A stretch of 64,000 nt of DNA from Rehmannia glutinosa (GCA_016081115.2 JABTTQ020001774.1:496001-560000); one strand, 5' to 3'; shown: positions 11,424 to 24,639, numbered from the stretch's first letter. Numbers and translations: made by a program. The notes: generated by a model from the letters alone, not told the origin.

Positions 11424-13060
11424 ATGGCTACAAATGATGTTTATCTCACCACTGGCACCTCCACCAACAAGCCACCACTATTCGACGCCAACAACTACGC
11501 ATTTTGGAAAGACTGTATGGAGTGCTTCCTACAAGGGTGCGGGTTCGACATTTGGAATGTGGTCATTGAAGGAGTTGATCAACCAACCAAGAAATCGGAG
11601 GATGGCACCTCGGCTCCTAAACCTTTCAAGGAGTTCGATGAAAACGACAAAAATGCTTTCTCTCTAAACGGTAAGGCCTTAAATATTTTGCATTGCTCTC
11701 TTACCGCCACCGAGTACAATCGCATAAGAGGCATAAGGTCGGCACATGAGGTTTGGGAAAAATTGGAGACAATCTATGAAGGGACCAAGAAGGTCAAGCA
11801 AGCAAGAAAGACCATGCTTGTTAAAGACTTTGAAAACTTTAACATGCATGATGGTGAAAACATCTCCAAGATGGTGGAAAGACTTGACAATATTGTCAAT
11901 CCTCTTGTGGCCCTCGGTAAAGTCATCTCCAAAAGAAGACAAGGTGACTAAGGTATTGAATGCTCTTCCGGCTCATGGTCCGAAAAAGTGACGGCAATCA
12001 CGGAGGCACAAAATCTTGAGACACTCAAGTTTGACGAGCTTATTGGAAACCTCCTCATCTATGAAGTCTATCTCAAGGAGAGGAAAAATTTCAAACCATC
12101 CATAAATCAATCGGGTATGCAAATTATTCCTAAAGGTCTTGCTTCTTCTTCTAATAATGCATACTATGATAACGATGATGATGATGAGAAGACGGCCGCA
12201 CTTGTTCGAAAATTTGCAAAATTTATTTGTGAATAAAAATAAAGCAAGAAAACCAAGAGATAATGCTTGCTTTAAATGCAGAAAACCAGGCGTTCATTGC
12301 CGATTGCCCAAAACTTCGATGAAGAGGAATAAAAGAAAAAGAAGCCTTTCACGAAAAAGAATGCTCTAAATGCGGAGGTCAAAACGTGGGATGAACTACT
12401 CGAAACAACCGACGAGGAAGGAGAGACCGAACATGGTCTCATGGCCATAGACGATGAAAATAACGAGGTACGCTCTAATTCTTCTACTTCCTCCATAGTT
12501 GATGATTTGCAATGTGATTTTGATGAATTGCAAATTGAGTTTCAAAATTTAATTGTTAAATACAAAATTTGAAAAAGGAGCATAAAGAGCTTAAGGTTGA
12601 AAAAGAAAAATTATTTACCTCTTATGAATCTCTAGACAAAGCTCATACACTTACTCTTACTAGAGTTCACTCTCTTGAAACCAAAAAAGAATTGCTCACA
12701 AAAGATATTGAATGTTTGAAAAATGATGTGCATCGTTTCAACATAAGCACGGATAAAGTCACAAAAATTTTAGATGCACAAAGAGGTGAGCATTCCAAAT
12801 TGGGACTTGGTTATAAGCCATTTCAAAGTGTTTTTAAGAAAAATAGCCAAGGTCCGACTTTTGTATGTGCTAGTAGTTCTAATACTCCTACTTGTTTTTA
12901 TTGTGGCAAAGTTGGACATTATGCTAATAATTGCAAATTGAGAAACATCTCTAGACATGTTTGGAGACCCAAAGGTCTCAAGACTAACCCCCATGGACCC
13001 CAAAATTATAGGGTACCTAAAAGAAATTCTTTTGTAGGTAATAGGGGCTATAACAACAAT
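11424..13060 (+). pseudogene. Sirevirus-1 gag (nucleocapsid), frameshifted
   Basis: The frame opens at 11424 (MATNDVYLTT...) with a UBN2/DUF4219-like capsid region (YAFWKDCMECFL, then VWEKLETIYEGTKKVKQ). Breaks occur near 11940 and 11987, then a degraded first zinc knuckle (CFKCRKPG near 12270) and another break. Frame 12569-13210 carries a coiled-coil segment (KKEHKELKVEKEKL...) and a good second CCHC knuckle, CFYCGKVGHYANNC, near 12892-12935. Gag packages the RNA into particles, and a coiled coil is typical of Sirevirus Gag. The protein as it stands cannot be made whole. Confidence 0.85.
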
Positions 13061-16000
13061 GGAAGATTCAAAATGGCTCGTGGACAGCGGATGTTCACGC
13101 CATATGACCGGGAGGAGAGAACTTTTTACCAACATCAAGCTCCAAGAAGAGGGTATGGTCATGTTCGGCAATGGCAAAGGAAGAATTCTTGGAAATGGAG
13201 AAATTGGTAACTCTTCTTTCTCTCTTAGTAATGTTCTTTTAGTAGAAGGGCTTAAGTTTAATTTGATAAGTGTTAGCCAACTTTGTGATTCAAATTATGA
13301 TGTTTCCTTCAATAAAGAAAAATGCCTTATACTTAAAAATGGTGAAATTATTTGTGAAGCAAATAGAAAAGGCAATCTTTACAAAATTTGTACAAGTGAT
13401 TTGGTTAGTCAAAATGTTTCTTGTTTAGTCGCCAATAATGATTTAACTAGTTTATGGCATAGGCGACTTGGACATGTTGGATACAAGAATTTGAAAAATA
13501 TTTACAAAAACCAACATGTGAAAGGACTACCCAAATTGAATTTTGAAAATCTTAGCTTATGTGACACTTGTCAAAAGAACAAATTAGTTGAAAGTAGTTT
13601 TAAGCCCAAAAATGAAAATTCCACAACCAAACCCCTACAATTGCTTCACCTTGATTTGTATGGGGATATTGGTACGGCAAGTCTAAGTGGAAAACATTAC
13701 ACTTTCGTTATTGTCGATGATTTTTCTAGATACACTTGGGCTCTTTTTCTTACCAATAAAAGCGATGCCGTTAATGAGTTTGTTAAGTTGTGTAGACTTA
13801 TTGAGAATGAAAAGGAAGATACTATTAAGTCTATTCGAAGCGATCGAGGTGGAGAATTTGATGGTGAATTTAGAGTCTTTTGTGAAACTAAGGGATATGC
13901 TCATAATTTTTCGGCTCCAAAGACACCTCAACAAAATGGAGTGGCCGAAAGGAAAAATCGGACATTACAAGAGATGAGTCGGTCCATGCTCAATGAATTT
14001 TCACTTCCAAAATATTTTTGGGTCGAAGCCGTAAGTACCGCTTGCTATGTCATTAATCGAGTTTATATTCGTCCTAAAATGAATAAAACTCCATATGAGC
14101 TTTGGAAAGGTAGAACTCCTAATATTAGTTATTTCAAGATATTTGGTTGTAAATGCTTTATTTTGAATACCAAGGATCAATTGGACAAACTTGATCCTAA
14201 GGCCGATGAAGGGATATTTATGGGATATTCAACAAAAAGCAAAGAATATCGGGTTTACAATAAGACTAGTGGGGTTGTTGAAGAATCCATCCATGTCAAA
14301 TTCAATGAAGCTTCGAGTGTTGAAAGAATATCCAATGATGAAAATGATGAAGAGGATATTATTGAACCAATTGTTCAAGTTGATGATCAACCGTCTACAT
14401 CAAATGATCAACCGTCCACTTCAAATGGTCCTCAAGAAGATAGAGGTGATACTTCGGATCTTCCCGTTGCATTGAAATTTAAAGGAGATCACCCAAAAGA
14501 TCTTATTATTGGTGATCCCCTTGACAAAGTGATGACCCGAAGAAAATTTGCCGAGAAAGCTCTTATTTCTCAAAAGGAGCCCAAAAATGCTAAGGAGGCT
14601 ATTGAAGATGAGGATTGGTTCTTAGAGATGCAAGAGGAGTTGAATCAATTTGAAAGAAATGATGTATGGGAATTGGTACATTGTCCTCCATCTCAAACTA
14701 TTATTGGTACAAAATGGGTATTCCGGAACAAACTTGATGATCAAGGTAACACTGTTCGAAATAAGGCAAGGTTAGTAGCTCAAGGGTATTGTCAAGAATA
14801 AGGTATTGACTACGATGAAACTTTTGCACCCGTAGCACGTTTAGAAGCTATTCGTATTTTACTTGGCTATTCTTGTTATAAAAATTTCAAACTTTACCAA
14901 ATGGATGTTAAATCCGCTTTCTTAAATGGTATTATTCAAGAAGAAGTCTATGTAAAATAACCTCCGGGGTTTGAAAATTTTTCTAGGCCTAATGATGTTT
15001 ATAAACTTAAAAAGGCCTTGTATGGTTTAAAGCAAGCACCCCGTGCATGGTATGATAGACTTAGCTCTTTTCTTTTGCAAAATGGTTTTATAAGAGGTAA
15101 AGTTGATACAACTCTCTTTGTTTTTGAAAAAGGGCAAGATTGCTTACTTGTGCAAATTTATGTTGATGATATTATATTTGGTGCTACTAATGATTCTTTG
15201 TGCAAGAAATTCTCTAAGTTGATGCAAGGTGAATTTGAGATGAGTATGATGGGGGAGCTCAACTTCTTTCTTGGACTCCAAATTAAGCAATGCCAAGAAG
15301 GCATATACATTTCGCAATCAAAATATACAAAAGAACTTTTGAAAAAGTTCGGCATTGAAGAAGGAAGAACCGTTTCTACTCCCATGGCAACAAATGTCAA
15401 AATTGACAAAGATGAAAAAGGCAAGTCCGTGGATGAATCAAAGTATCGAGGTATGATTGGTAGTTTACTTTATTTAACCGCTAGTAGACCGGACATTCTT
15501 CATGTTGTATGTCTATGTGCTCGTTTTCAAAACAATTCCAAAGAATCTCATATGAGTGCCGTTAAAAGGATTTTTCGATATTTGAAAGGCACTATTCAAT
15601 ATGGTTTATTCTATCCAAATAATGAAAAATTTTTCTCATAAAGGTTATAGTGATTCGGATTATGCGGGAAATATTGATGATCGGAAAAGTACTTCCGAAT
15701 CATGTCAATTTTTGGGCGATTGCCTAGTTTCTTGGTTTTCAAAGAAGCAAAATTGTGTTTCACTTTCAATGGCCTAACCCGAATATATTTCCGCAACTTT
15801 TTGTTGTACTCAACTTCTTTGGATGAAACAAACCTTAGCGGATTACATATGCTCTTTTGAAAACATTCCTATCTTTTGTGAAAATATGTCCGCTATAAAC
15901 ATTGCTCAAAACCCAGTTCATCATAACCGTACTAAACATATTGAGATTCGACATCATTTTCTAAGGGATTGTGTTTCTAAACGAAAAATTGAGATATCTT

Positions 16001-16104
16001 TTGTACCATCTCAAGATCAATTGGCGGACATTTTTACAAAACCGCTATCTTCCGAGATTTTTGCGTCCATACGAGCTCGGTTAGGCATAATGCATATTGA
16101 ATGA
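13059..16104 (+). pseudogene. Sirevirus-1 pol: protease, integrase, RT, RNase H (stops and frameshift)
   Basis: Frame 13059-14801 holds the aspartic protease motif DSGCSRHMTG at the start. The integrase zinc-binding H-H-C-C block (WHRRLGH ... CDTCQ) lies near 13455-13575. The catalytic core has Asp at HLDLYG, Asp at IRSDRGGEF and Glu at AERKNRTLQE. The RT begins near 14600; frame 15018-15641 has YGLKQAPRAWY and YVDDIIFG near 15160. Two TAA stops (14799-14801, 14958-14960) interrupt the same frame. A frameshift near 15630 precedes RNase H, which has another stop at 15775-15777 and ends with ADIFTKPLS near 16045. The pol frame differs from the last gag frame. This is a dead copy with recognisable domains in the copia order (integrase before RT). 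Confidence 0.92.
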
Positions 16105-17286
16105 GGTTTACGTTTGCATTTTGCATGTTTTTAAAACTTAGGGGCGAAAAATCGGATTTTTGGTTGAAAATTCGGATTTTGTTAAAACTGGCAAAACAGT
16201 GGGCTGAAGGGGTTGAGGGCAACCGGTCGCCCTCAACGTCGACCGGTCGCCCTAAGCCAAATTTTGGATTAAAACCGTTCTGTCTTCAACATTCGTTATT
16301 TTAACTTCTTTTTTGCCATTTTTCGTCCCCTTTGCCAAATTCACACAAATTTCACTTAAAATTTGTTTTCATGCATTCAATTCATATCTTGGACCTTATA
16401 TAGCATGTTTATCATCATCATCGCTCATCTTTGCCGATCAAATGGTAAGAATTTTCCTTTCTTTGCTCAATTGGGTTGAACCCTTGAGCTTGTGGCTTTC
16501 TTGTATATTTCTTGATGAAATTATCTTATGATCATGATGAGCTTAGTTGATATATTGTATTGTATGATGCTTGGTATGATTTGGTGATGAAATTTTTTGG
16601 CTTGATTCATTTACAAGGACTCTATACAACTTCTTTTAATTTTTACGCCCACAAAGTGTTCGATGAAATGTCACAATGAAAATTTCAACTTCTACATGAT
16701 TCTCTTGCTTCCAAAGGTCTTAAATACTTATTGAAATCATGTCTTGACTAATAAAACGAGCTTATGAACTCTTCATGATACATTTCTCCCATTTTCTTTG
16801 GATTTTAAGCCTAAATTGTTCAATGGTTGATAAACCGTTTCTTTGGCGCACTTTGATTTAATTGTATGATGTTTTTATCATCCTAACATTATTTTTGATG
16901 ATTCCAAAGGGGGAGAAACAGGATTTTGGCTCGTTAGCTCAAATAAGCAAATAAAAACTCGCAATAAAAGCTATAAACTATGGCTTCCTAAAGCTAAGTA
17001 TACCTAGTCCATGGCTTGTATTATGGACTTAATTGCAAAAGATTATAATATTTTGACAGGGGGAGCTTCGTAGCTTATGATGTTTATGTGCATCTTATAA
17101 AATCTTGTTATAGCTTGTGCTTCTAGCTTATGCAATATCTCTTGTTGATATGCTCATAGATAGGGGGAGCTTTGTATGAAATGTTTTTTTAACGGATAGT
17201 TCACTCGTTAAACCGGAAAATTTATTTGTTTTCAAAATAGTCCTCGAGAAAATTGTTTTGGTTTGTAATCATCAAAAATTGGGAGT
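16105..17286 (+). other. Sirevirus-1 3' non-coding region with multiple polypurine tracts
   Basis: This 1.2 kb region between pol and the 3' LTR has no supported gene. AAAGGGGGAG-like tracts lie near 16908, 17057 and 17161, and a weaker ATTGGGAG lies next to the LTR at 17280. Palindromic ACCGGTCGC motifs occur at 16222 and 16242. Repeated polypurine tracts upstream of the 3' LTR are a described Sirevirus trait; they prime plus-strand DNA synthesis. Confidence 0.8.
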
Positions 17287-18644
17287 TTTTAGATAAATGT
17301 TTTTATCATGATTTTGATGATTTTGTTCAAATGAGTTTTTAAACCAAAACAATGTCCCTAAATGTTGTCTAAATACTTCCGATCGATTTAAAATGTTTTT
17401 ACTATTTTTCGGAGTATTTGTTTGGAGTTTATTTTCGAAAAAAAATTGGACAACACATTTGTTTCAGGCTCGATCGGTCGCCCTATAGGGAAACCCGTAC
17501 CTGAGTTGAGTTTTGAAACAGAAAAAGGGACGTAGAAAAAATGAGAGAGGGCAACCGGGAAATAGGTCGACAGGCGACCGTGCACGGGAGTGCCCTCTTG
17601 AAGCCTGTCTTCTCTGTTTCGTGTTTTAGATACCCCCAACCGGTCATGGTCTAGGGCGACCGGTCGCACCCCCCTCCGACCGGTCCCCCTGTGTAAAAAT
17701 TGCAGAAATTCAATTTCAATCTTATCTCTAGAGTTGCAAAGTTTCCCTCACTAAATTTTTGATTGCGACCCGGCCGCGGCAAAAACTGACCATTAAAGAT
17801 GATAATTTTTTTTATCAAAAGAATAACAAACTATTCGTTGCATTTTTGACATGACTTTTCCCTATTTTGTGGATTGATTTCTAACATGACTATTTTGATG
17901 ATTTTAAATGGTTTCGAACTTTTGCAAAGCAAATCACTCCCCAAGGAGAGCCTATGTCTCGAAAATCAAAGCCAAGACCTCTCCTATAAATAGAGGCTTC
18001 ATTCAAGCAACAAGATAGTACACTCTACACAAGCAAAGAGCAAACAAGCAAACACTTTCATATATCTTGTTGTATTAGCCTTAGCACTTTCACTTGCACA
18101 AATTTGAGGTCTAGGCTTTCAATTCTTGATTACACTTGTACTCATATTGTATCATTCATCATTGAGTTGTAATCTTGATTTTTTGGTCATCCTTCAACAC
18201 AAGACATCCTTGTGAGTATTCTTGTGGTAAGAATACACTTGGGTGATCTAGGTGATAGGTGTTTGAAGGTTGTGGTAATCTTCAAATGTGTTGTAAGAGG
18301 GTTGTGGTAATCCTCAAGGTGGTGTAAGAGGGTTGTGGTAATCCTCAAGGTGTTAAATCCATTTACCTCCATAAAGAGGGTTGTGGTAATCCTCAAGGTG
18401 TTGTATTATTAATTTTGGTAATTAATAAAATCTTTTATTTTTTGAAATCCATCCCGGATATACTGGGGTGGTAGATGATTAGGCCCTAGGTGGGTTGAAC
18501 CTCTTTAAATCGAAGTGTGCTATTTGGTTTCCGCACTTAGCATTTCGTCTTTGCTTGAATTTTCGAAAAAGAGGGCAAAATCTGAAAAACCGAGATAATC
18601 TATTCACCCCCCCTTCTAGATTATCGTAGCCACTTGGACTAACA
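17287..18644 (+). repeat. 3' LTR of Sirevirus-1
   Basis: It is 1358 bp, and its first two bases are TT where the 5' LTR has TG; it ends GGACTAACA. It contains an insertion near 17715-17880 and a changed tandem array relative to the 5' copy. The differences suggest the insertion is not recent. Confidence 0.88.
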
Positions 18645-18649
18645 TAAAG

Positions 18650-20648
18650 CACCAGCAATTCTATGATTTTTTTCTAGAGTTATAGTTAATAAACTATAAA
18701 AAATAATAAATACTAACTGATTACTTAACATCAATTTGATTAGCTTTATTAATCTTATATAGATATGTACAGTTTTCAAACAATCAAATATTTGTTACCA
18801 TTTTTAGTTTTGTAAATATTTTAATTAGTTGTTTTTCTTAATTAAGGTAATATTTTGTTGTCCAATCATAAACTTGTGCACCCTTGGAAATAAATAAAAA
18901 AAAACTCACATTGACAATTATTGTCTTTTTTTAAGTTAATACATTTTTCTAAATTAACAAATCTTTAATCACAAGATACGATTTTCTTAATTTTTGTTAA
19001 ACTTCTTGTCAATTATTTGTTGTGCGTAGCATAGTCAAATTCGATTAAAAATATAAATAGATACTCTCAATTGTTTTACCAAATGCTTAGTTTAAAATTC
19101 TTTCAATCAATAGTTGATGGTATTTATTGATTGAATAAATACAATAATAAATAATTATCGTATCTATAGTAATGATTACAATCAATTTATTGATTGCATA
19201 TGAAAATTATAGGATTGATTATGGATTTTTTAAATTTTCAAATCTCAAAAAATATTTTAATCATAACCCAAAAACAATTAGCCAATAAAATATTTATGTT
19301 ACTAAAGATTCTTTCCATTGACTTACCAAATCAAAGCACCACTAATTTTGGATAACTCCAAAACATGCATTGGTTAGGATAATATTTGGATTGATTTGTA
19401 CAAAACTGTATCTTATTTTATATCTTTTCTTTTTTGTTCTTTTTTATCTAATTGAGTTGTCTTAGTTATGTCATATATATACTAATTTTATTCGATAGTA
19501 ATTAGAGTTGTTAATTATTATTAATTAAGTAAATTATCATCAAATTTAACACCAACGTTGATTAGTGGACCAATTAGAAGATAATTCATTTTTCTAGAGT
19601 GAACTTAATTATAATTTGTTCACACTTCTGAAAATACCAATATTTTCAAAAATAAATATAATAAATAAATATTGCAAGAACAATTGATTCAATATGAAAT
19701 ACAAATCCAGATATTCCTTCAAAAACATGATATAAAAATCAAACATCTTATTAATAATAAAATATTTTCAAAATCATCCATAAAAAAGTCCATAATCCAA
19801 AATCAATTTAAATATAAACGGAATTTTGCAGCAGAAAAAATAATTTCAATCAATATATGAAAGATATATATACAATATTTCCGAGCAATAAATATTTGCT
19901 ATCATTTTGAGTTTTATAATTTTTTCAATCAATTGATCTTCTTAAGCTAATATCGACACCATTGAAATAAATAAACGATATATTTGATGAAGATATGATG
20001 CATAGAATCAATACATCATTGTAATATATATTTAAGAAAGAATTGACATATACTAATATCAATTATGGTGAAATACTATTTATAATTTTTAAAATCTATA
20101 TATTATATTGATAGAACTTATACTATAGACTCACTTTTGGTATAAGTAAGAATATAAGTAAATAAAAATTTTCTAATTTTTATACATATAAAATAGGAAT
20201 ACCATTTATGATATTTTCCTAATTTATATACATATAAAGTAGGAATGCCTTTTACAATAATTGGAAAAAAAAAAGAAGAGAAAATATGGTACAATTTTTT
20301 GGACATATCAATCCAAAAATTAGTGGGTTATTAGTTATCCAAAATTGATTATGTTTTCATATGGTAAATCCAAAAATAAATTAACTGATTATTAGACAAA
20401 TTAATCTGAAAATTTAATGCTTTGATATAATCTATATATATATATATAATAGCAGATGTCTGGAACTTTTATTTCCCGCTCTTTTTGCTTATTATATTAG
20501 GAAACAATTGTAAACATTATAAATGGTAATTATTATAAATTCTTATATTAGGAAAATATTAGAAAAACTTCCTAAAATAATTATCAATTTAGGGGGAAAA
20601 TATTGGACCAAACTTCTGCTATTATATATATATATATATATGTATAGA
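18650..20648 (-). other. Helitron H2 body after Sirevirus-1; no gene
   Basis: AT-rich Helitron interior. GGATAACTCCAAAACATGC at 19350 recurs near 23320 in H1, showing family relationship. A block near 20130-20260 with GTATAAAAATTAGG-like units in reverse matches repeats at 24660-24890 and 27880-27960. Short open frames show no recognisable domain. Confidence 0.6.
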
Positions 20649-23600
20649 TTATTATTCACGTTTATTATTATTGGTGTATACTGAAACTATCCATTAACAT
20701 AAGTTGGTATTTATTACTTTATTTTAATAATAAAATATTTATATAAAGTAAATAAAAATATTAGTCAAATGAATCAATTAGAAAAGTCAATTAACAACAA
20801 AATTTAATAATTCAATATAATAACATTAATCAAAACAGTTTGTAGAAAACGTCATCCAACAAATATTTCTAATATTTTTCTCAAACATATTGTGGACGAC
20901 TTAAAGAGCATGAAGCCAACTAATATAGTCAATAAATACCGTTTGAAATATCATTAAAAGGGGTTCTTGAAATGGATAGATTACAATGCTCAATTCAAAA
21001 TTTTCATTGTTTATAGGTTTTTCGGACTTTTCTGAGAGGTGATCTGTAAATGTGGATCCTGATAATTCAAAATTTTTCTGCGCAGTTACCAACACGTTAC
21101 AAATGATATAAAGACAAATTATTATTGTTATTTCTTATTGAGATTTCAATACTTTAATTGATTGTGTGAAAACTAATCATTCAAGTGTTTTTATTCTTAA
21201 TTAAATCAAAATTTCAAGAATTAGTAATCAATTCATAAATTTATTTGTAAATGTAATATAAAAATAAATAAATATGAACTTAACGTTTTTCCCACCTACA
21301 CAAAAACTTGCTATTTTTATTCTATGGTATAACTTAGTAAGAAAAAAATTAAATTAGACTGATTTCATATCATAAAATTAACATGTGGATAATTCAAGAT
21401 AATAGAGTGTTAATGGTGCAATTGTAGTTGTTTTCTTATAGTGACTAATGAGAAAGAGAAAAGGCTTGAATGCATTTTGAATATGTTGCATATATAATAG
21501 ATATTTTTTTATGCTATTGATTGTACGCTTTTGAAGAAGAATGAATAAAGATTTCTATAATCAATTGATAAAATTTAAATTGAGATATTATTCAAAATAA
21601 TATGGCAGAAAAAATCATGAATAAAAGTTTACAGCAAACTATTTTTTCATTAGATATAAACTGTAGTTGTATTACCACAAACTTTATAGCAATTTCATAA
21701 TAATACACTAAAATATTATGAATATAAACATGATATAACTGAAACAGAGAATATAAATCGTATCATTGACATCTATGTCCGTTCTCTATCATTTATTTCC
21801 AGTAGTTGTAGACCATTTGAGTTTTCTCATTTTGATCAACAATGAATTGTTGTAATCATTCATCAATCAAAAGAAATTATAGAATACGATGGAAATTTTC
21901 ACAACCCAAAAAAGTTTATCTGAGAAGTTTATTTAAAAATGCATTGTACAGACGAATTTTGTTTTTGGTAAATATTTGAATAAGACTTTTTTCTTAAAGG
22001 TAATACATAGATATCCATTTTGAGTGTTATATAGTTTGAAAAAATTATCTCATTGAACAAATTGTTGTCTTTTTATTGTAAGGTAATAAATTTCTAGATT
22101 GGTGAATATTTTATATTAAGGTAAGATTTTATTAATTTTTTCCTAAACGTATTTTCAGTTATCTGACCACATAGCATTGTCAAATTCGATTCAAAATATA
22201 AATAAATACCGCATTTTTTTTGAGTTGCACGCGTGTTTGCTGTCTTCCATATTATTTCATTTTCCAATTGTTATCTTTAGTAAAATCAAACAAAAAGATT
22301 TTGGTGGATACATTAACATATATTAAATATTTTTTCTATATTTATATAATGATTTTGAATAACATATCAAGATTCTTTTTCAAAAGAATTTGGGTGTTAG
22401 ATTTTCACCAAAAATCTTTTTTTTTTATATTCTTTTTCCCTTTGTTTCGTAAGAGGTGGGATGGTAAACACAAATAGAACTGGTGCCAAGAAATTATAGA
22501 ATAAAAAAATTCGAGCATTAAATTAATTTTCCCTATATTTTTGTCCTGTAAAATGACAAAATTTGCACATTTAAATAAATTCGTAAATCATAAAAATATA
22601 TATTACTAAAACAAAAGTAGATTGTAAAAAGATCAGAAGACTAACCAATGTGTTTTTTTTTTCTAATTAAAAGATAATGAACTATTTAGAAAGCCACTTA
22701 GCAACATTTTTGATTTCATAATGTGTACGCCATTCTTTTATTGTATTTTCTGAAATACACAGAGTTATATATAGTATAATAGAATAATAGAATATAAGTT
22801 ATTTCTTTAAGACGTATTGACTCAAACCAAAAAATATTGTCAGTTATAATTAAATTAGCATTTGATATTTGATTGATACATTGACACAATGAATTTAATA
22901 AAATAAATATCATGAAAAAAATCAAGGTTTTCTAATTTTTGTTACAGAATCATATATTGCTGAAACAATATTCATCTTCCAAAATTTAATTTTAAATATT
23001 TTTATTTATTGGTTATTAAATCAATAGTTTTAAGTTTAGAAAATATATATATAATTTTATTTTAAGATTTTGTTTTCCTATAATTCAGCTAAATTGATTG
23101 ATGATATGGAAAGTGCATCGACGAGAAATGAGGAGTGATTTATTGAATAGTAGATTGTGTGGGATTTTAATTTATTTTATGTATTTTTTAGGATATTAGA
23201 TATATATTACTATCAATATTAATGTTTAAGATTTTTATTTAATATGTATTGCAATACCGGTAGGAATTTACAGTAGAAAAATTTATAAACCAAAACAAAA
23301 CACTGCTAATTTTGGGTAACTCCAAAACATGCGTTGGTTAGGAGAATTTTCTAACTGATTGTTCCAAATTTGTCTATCTTATTTTGTATCTTGTATTTTT
23401 TTATTTTACTTTCAATTAAGTCATCCTAAATTAGATCATATACTAAAATGTTATTGTATGGTTAATATGTTGTTAGTAGAAAAAACTTAATACTAATTCA
23501 CCACCATTATTACTTTGGTATGCAGATTTATTTGAAATACTAATTAGCTAATTGTTAATCAAAGAGAATATTTTAATCTATAAGCCAAATGGTTGAGTTG

Positions 23601-23870
23601 TAAAATCAAATTCAATAATCTCTTTTAGAAGAATAGTTGTATTTTGTGCCTATCGAACAATTGATGCTATGATACACTATAGAGAGATTACATAATGTTG
23701 TTGTTTCGGAAGGTATTATCACTTATCATCTCCATATAAATTTAAATATTAATTTTTAAAATGAGAATAATTCAAAATAAACAAAACACAAAATATAACT
23801 TAAAAAAATTAAAATGACAAAAATATAAGGAATAAATAATAAGAAGAAAACTTTATTTATTAGAGTAACC
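20649..23870 (-). other. Helitron H1 body; no recognised gene
   Basis: AT-rich interior of H1. The left part (20649-20760) is the Helitron 3' subterminal block (in reverse) shared with 29390-29500 and 53060-53180. A minus frame at 20901-21095 is open for 64 codons, but I recognise no domain. Confidence 0.55.
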
Positions 23871-23881
23871 AAAAAACGTCC

Positions 23882-24082
23882 ATGCAGTTTCATAAAATAG
23901 ATTATATAAAAACTCTTATTTTGTGCAGAATATCAGGGTTCAATCCTATCGATGTTGGCGGGACATTTGAAGAAAAAGGTAATAGGAAAAAATGTGGAGA
24001 TGAAACTATATTTGCTGGTTATGGTTTGACTTTAGGATCAAGAATATTGAAGTATCTCCCTAAAGCAATTGAAGTAGTATAA
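23882..24082 (+). CDS. Conserved short frame, antisense to Helitron H1 (unknown)
   Basis: A 66-codon frame with GFNPIDVGGTFEEKG and ETIFAGYGLTLGS. Related sequence occurs inverted at about 28390-28560 (H3) and 30130-30290 (H4), always antisense to the Helitron it lies in and near that Helitron's 5' side. The frame is not kept in all three copies. I do not recognise the protein. It may be a captured host-gene fragment amplified with the Helitron family, or a shadow of conserved non-coding Helitron sequence. Confidence 0.3.
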   Translation: MQFHKIDYIKTLILCRISGFNPIDVGGTFEEKGNRKKCGDETIFAGYGLTLGSRILKYLPKAIEVV

Positions 24083-24639
24083 TATGAGAGGATTTTACAT
24101 AAAATATATTTAAGTTATCATAAATAATAAGTTGCCAAAAATAACCTTTAACAAAACATTGGCTATAATTAATTGTTTTGGTAAATCCTGTATCTAAAAT
24201 TTGGCAATTTTAATATAATGATAATTTGGAATACAATTCATAATTTTTTTCCAGTTTATGAACAATAATCTTTGAACCAAATTTTAACTTTAAGCATCAT
24301 TGCCTATTTACTTAATGAGCAATATTTTCTATAAATAATTGTTATGGTAATTTATTTATCTAATTTTTGACTCTATATATCCATATATTTGTATATTTAT
24401 TTATTAATATTAAATATTAACGTTCAAGATTATTATTTAATATAGATTGCAATATCTACGGTTAGGATTTTGCAGTAAAACAATTTCCAAATTTAGGAAG
24501 TAAAAATGGGCGGGAAATTTTTTGGACCAAACTTCTGCTATTATATATATAGAATAGATATCATAAATGGTATTCCTCATTATATATGTATAATATATAT
24601 ATATATATATATAATTGCAAAAGTCCGAAACAAAAAATT

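Larger units (their letters stand above)
10099..18644 (+). mobile_element. Sirevirus-1: complete but decayed Ty1/copia LTR retrotransposon
   Basis: LTRs at 10099-11366 and 17287-18644 flank gag and pol on the plus strand. The target duplication TAAAG is perfect at 10094-10098 and 18645-18649. An initiator-Met-type primer site follows the 5' LTR, and several GGGGGAG polypurine tracts precede the 3' LTR. Multiple polypurine tracts, a coiled-coil gag and palindromic GACCGGTCGC motifs in the LTR are known hallmarks of the Sirevirus genus. All coding parts contain frameshifts or stops. Confidence 0.92.
9119..20648 (-). mobile_element. Helitron H2 (minus) nested in H1 and carrying Sirevirus-1
   Basis: CTAG at 9119-9122 with a hairpin-like CCCCGTGCGTTACACG begins the inverted 3' end. 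The inverted 5' end (GA at 20647-20648, then T) is preceded by the TA-rich AATAGCAGAAG block common to this family. Its body is 9119-10098 and 18645-20648. Segments near 9482-9790 match H1 near 21570-21800, so the two are relatives. No replication-helicase frame is seen. Near 20427-20470 a second, oppositely oriented 5'-end-like block is present, perhaps a solo fragment. Confidence 0.65.
9077..24558 (-). mobile_element. Helitron H1 (minus), split by H2
   Basis: The 3' end in reverse is CTAG at 9077-9080 followed by the inverted GC-rich hairpin (GCACTTGTGTTGCACGTG). The 5' end reads, in reverse, TCTATTCTATATATATAATAGCAG at 24558. H1 consists of 9077-9118 plus 20649-24558; its 3' subterminal sequence runs continuously across the H2 insertion and matches the end of H3 near 29400-29538 in reverse. 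Flanking bases are A and T, as expected. No Rep/helicase frame is visible, so it is non-autonomous. Confidence 0.7.

Noticed and set aside
22220..22477. 85-codon hydrophobic plus frame in Helitron H1
   Set aside because: T-rich low-complexity sequence producing Phe/Ile runs; no support for a gene.
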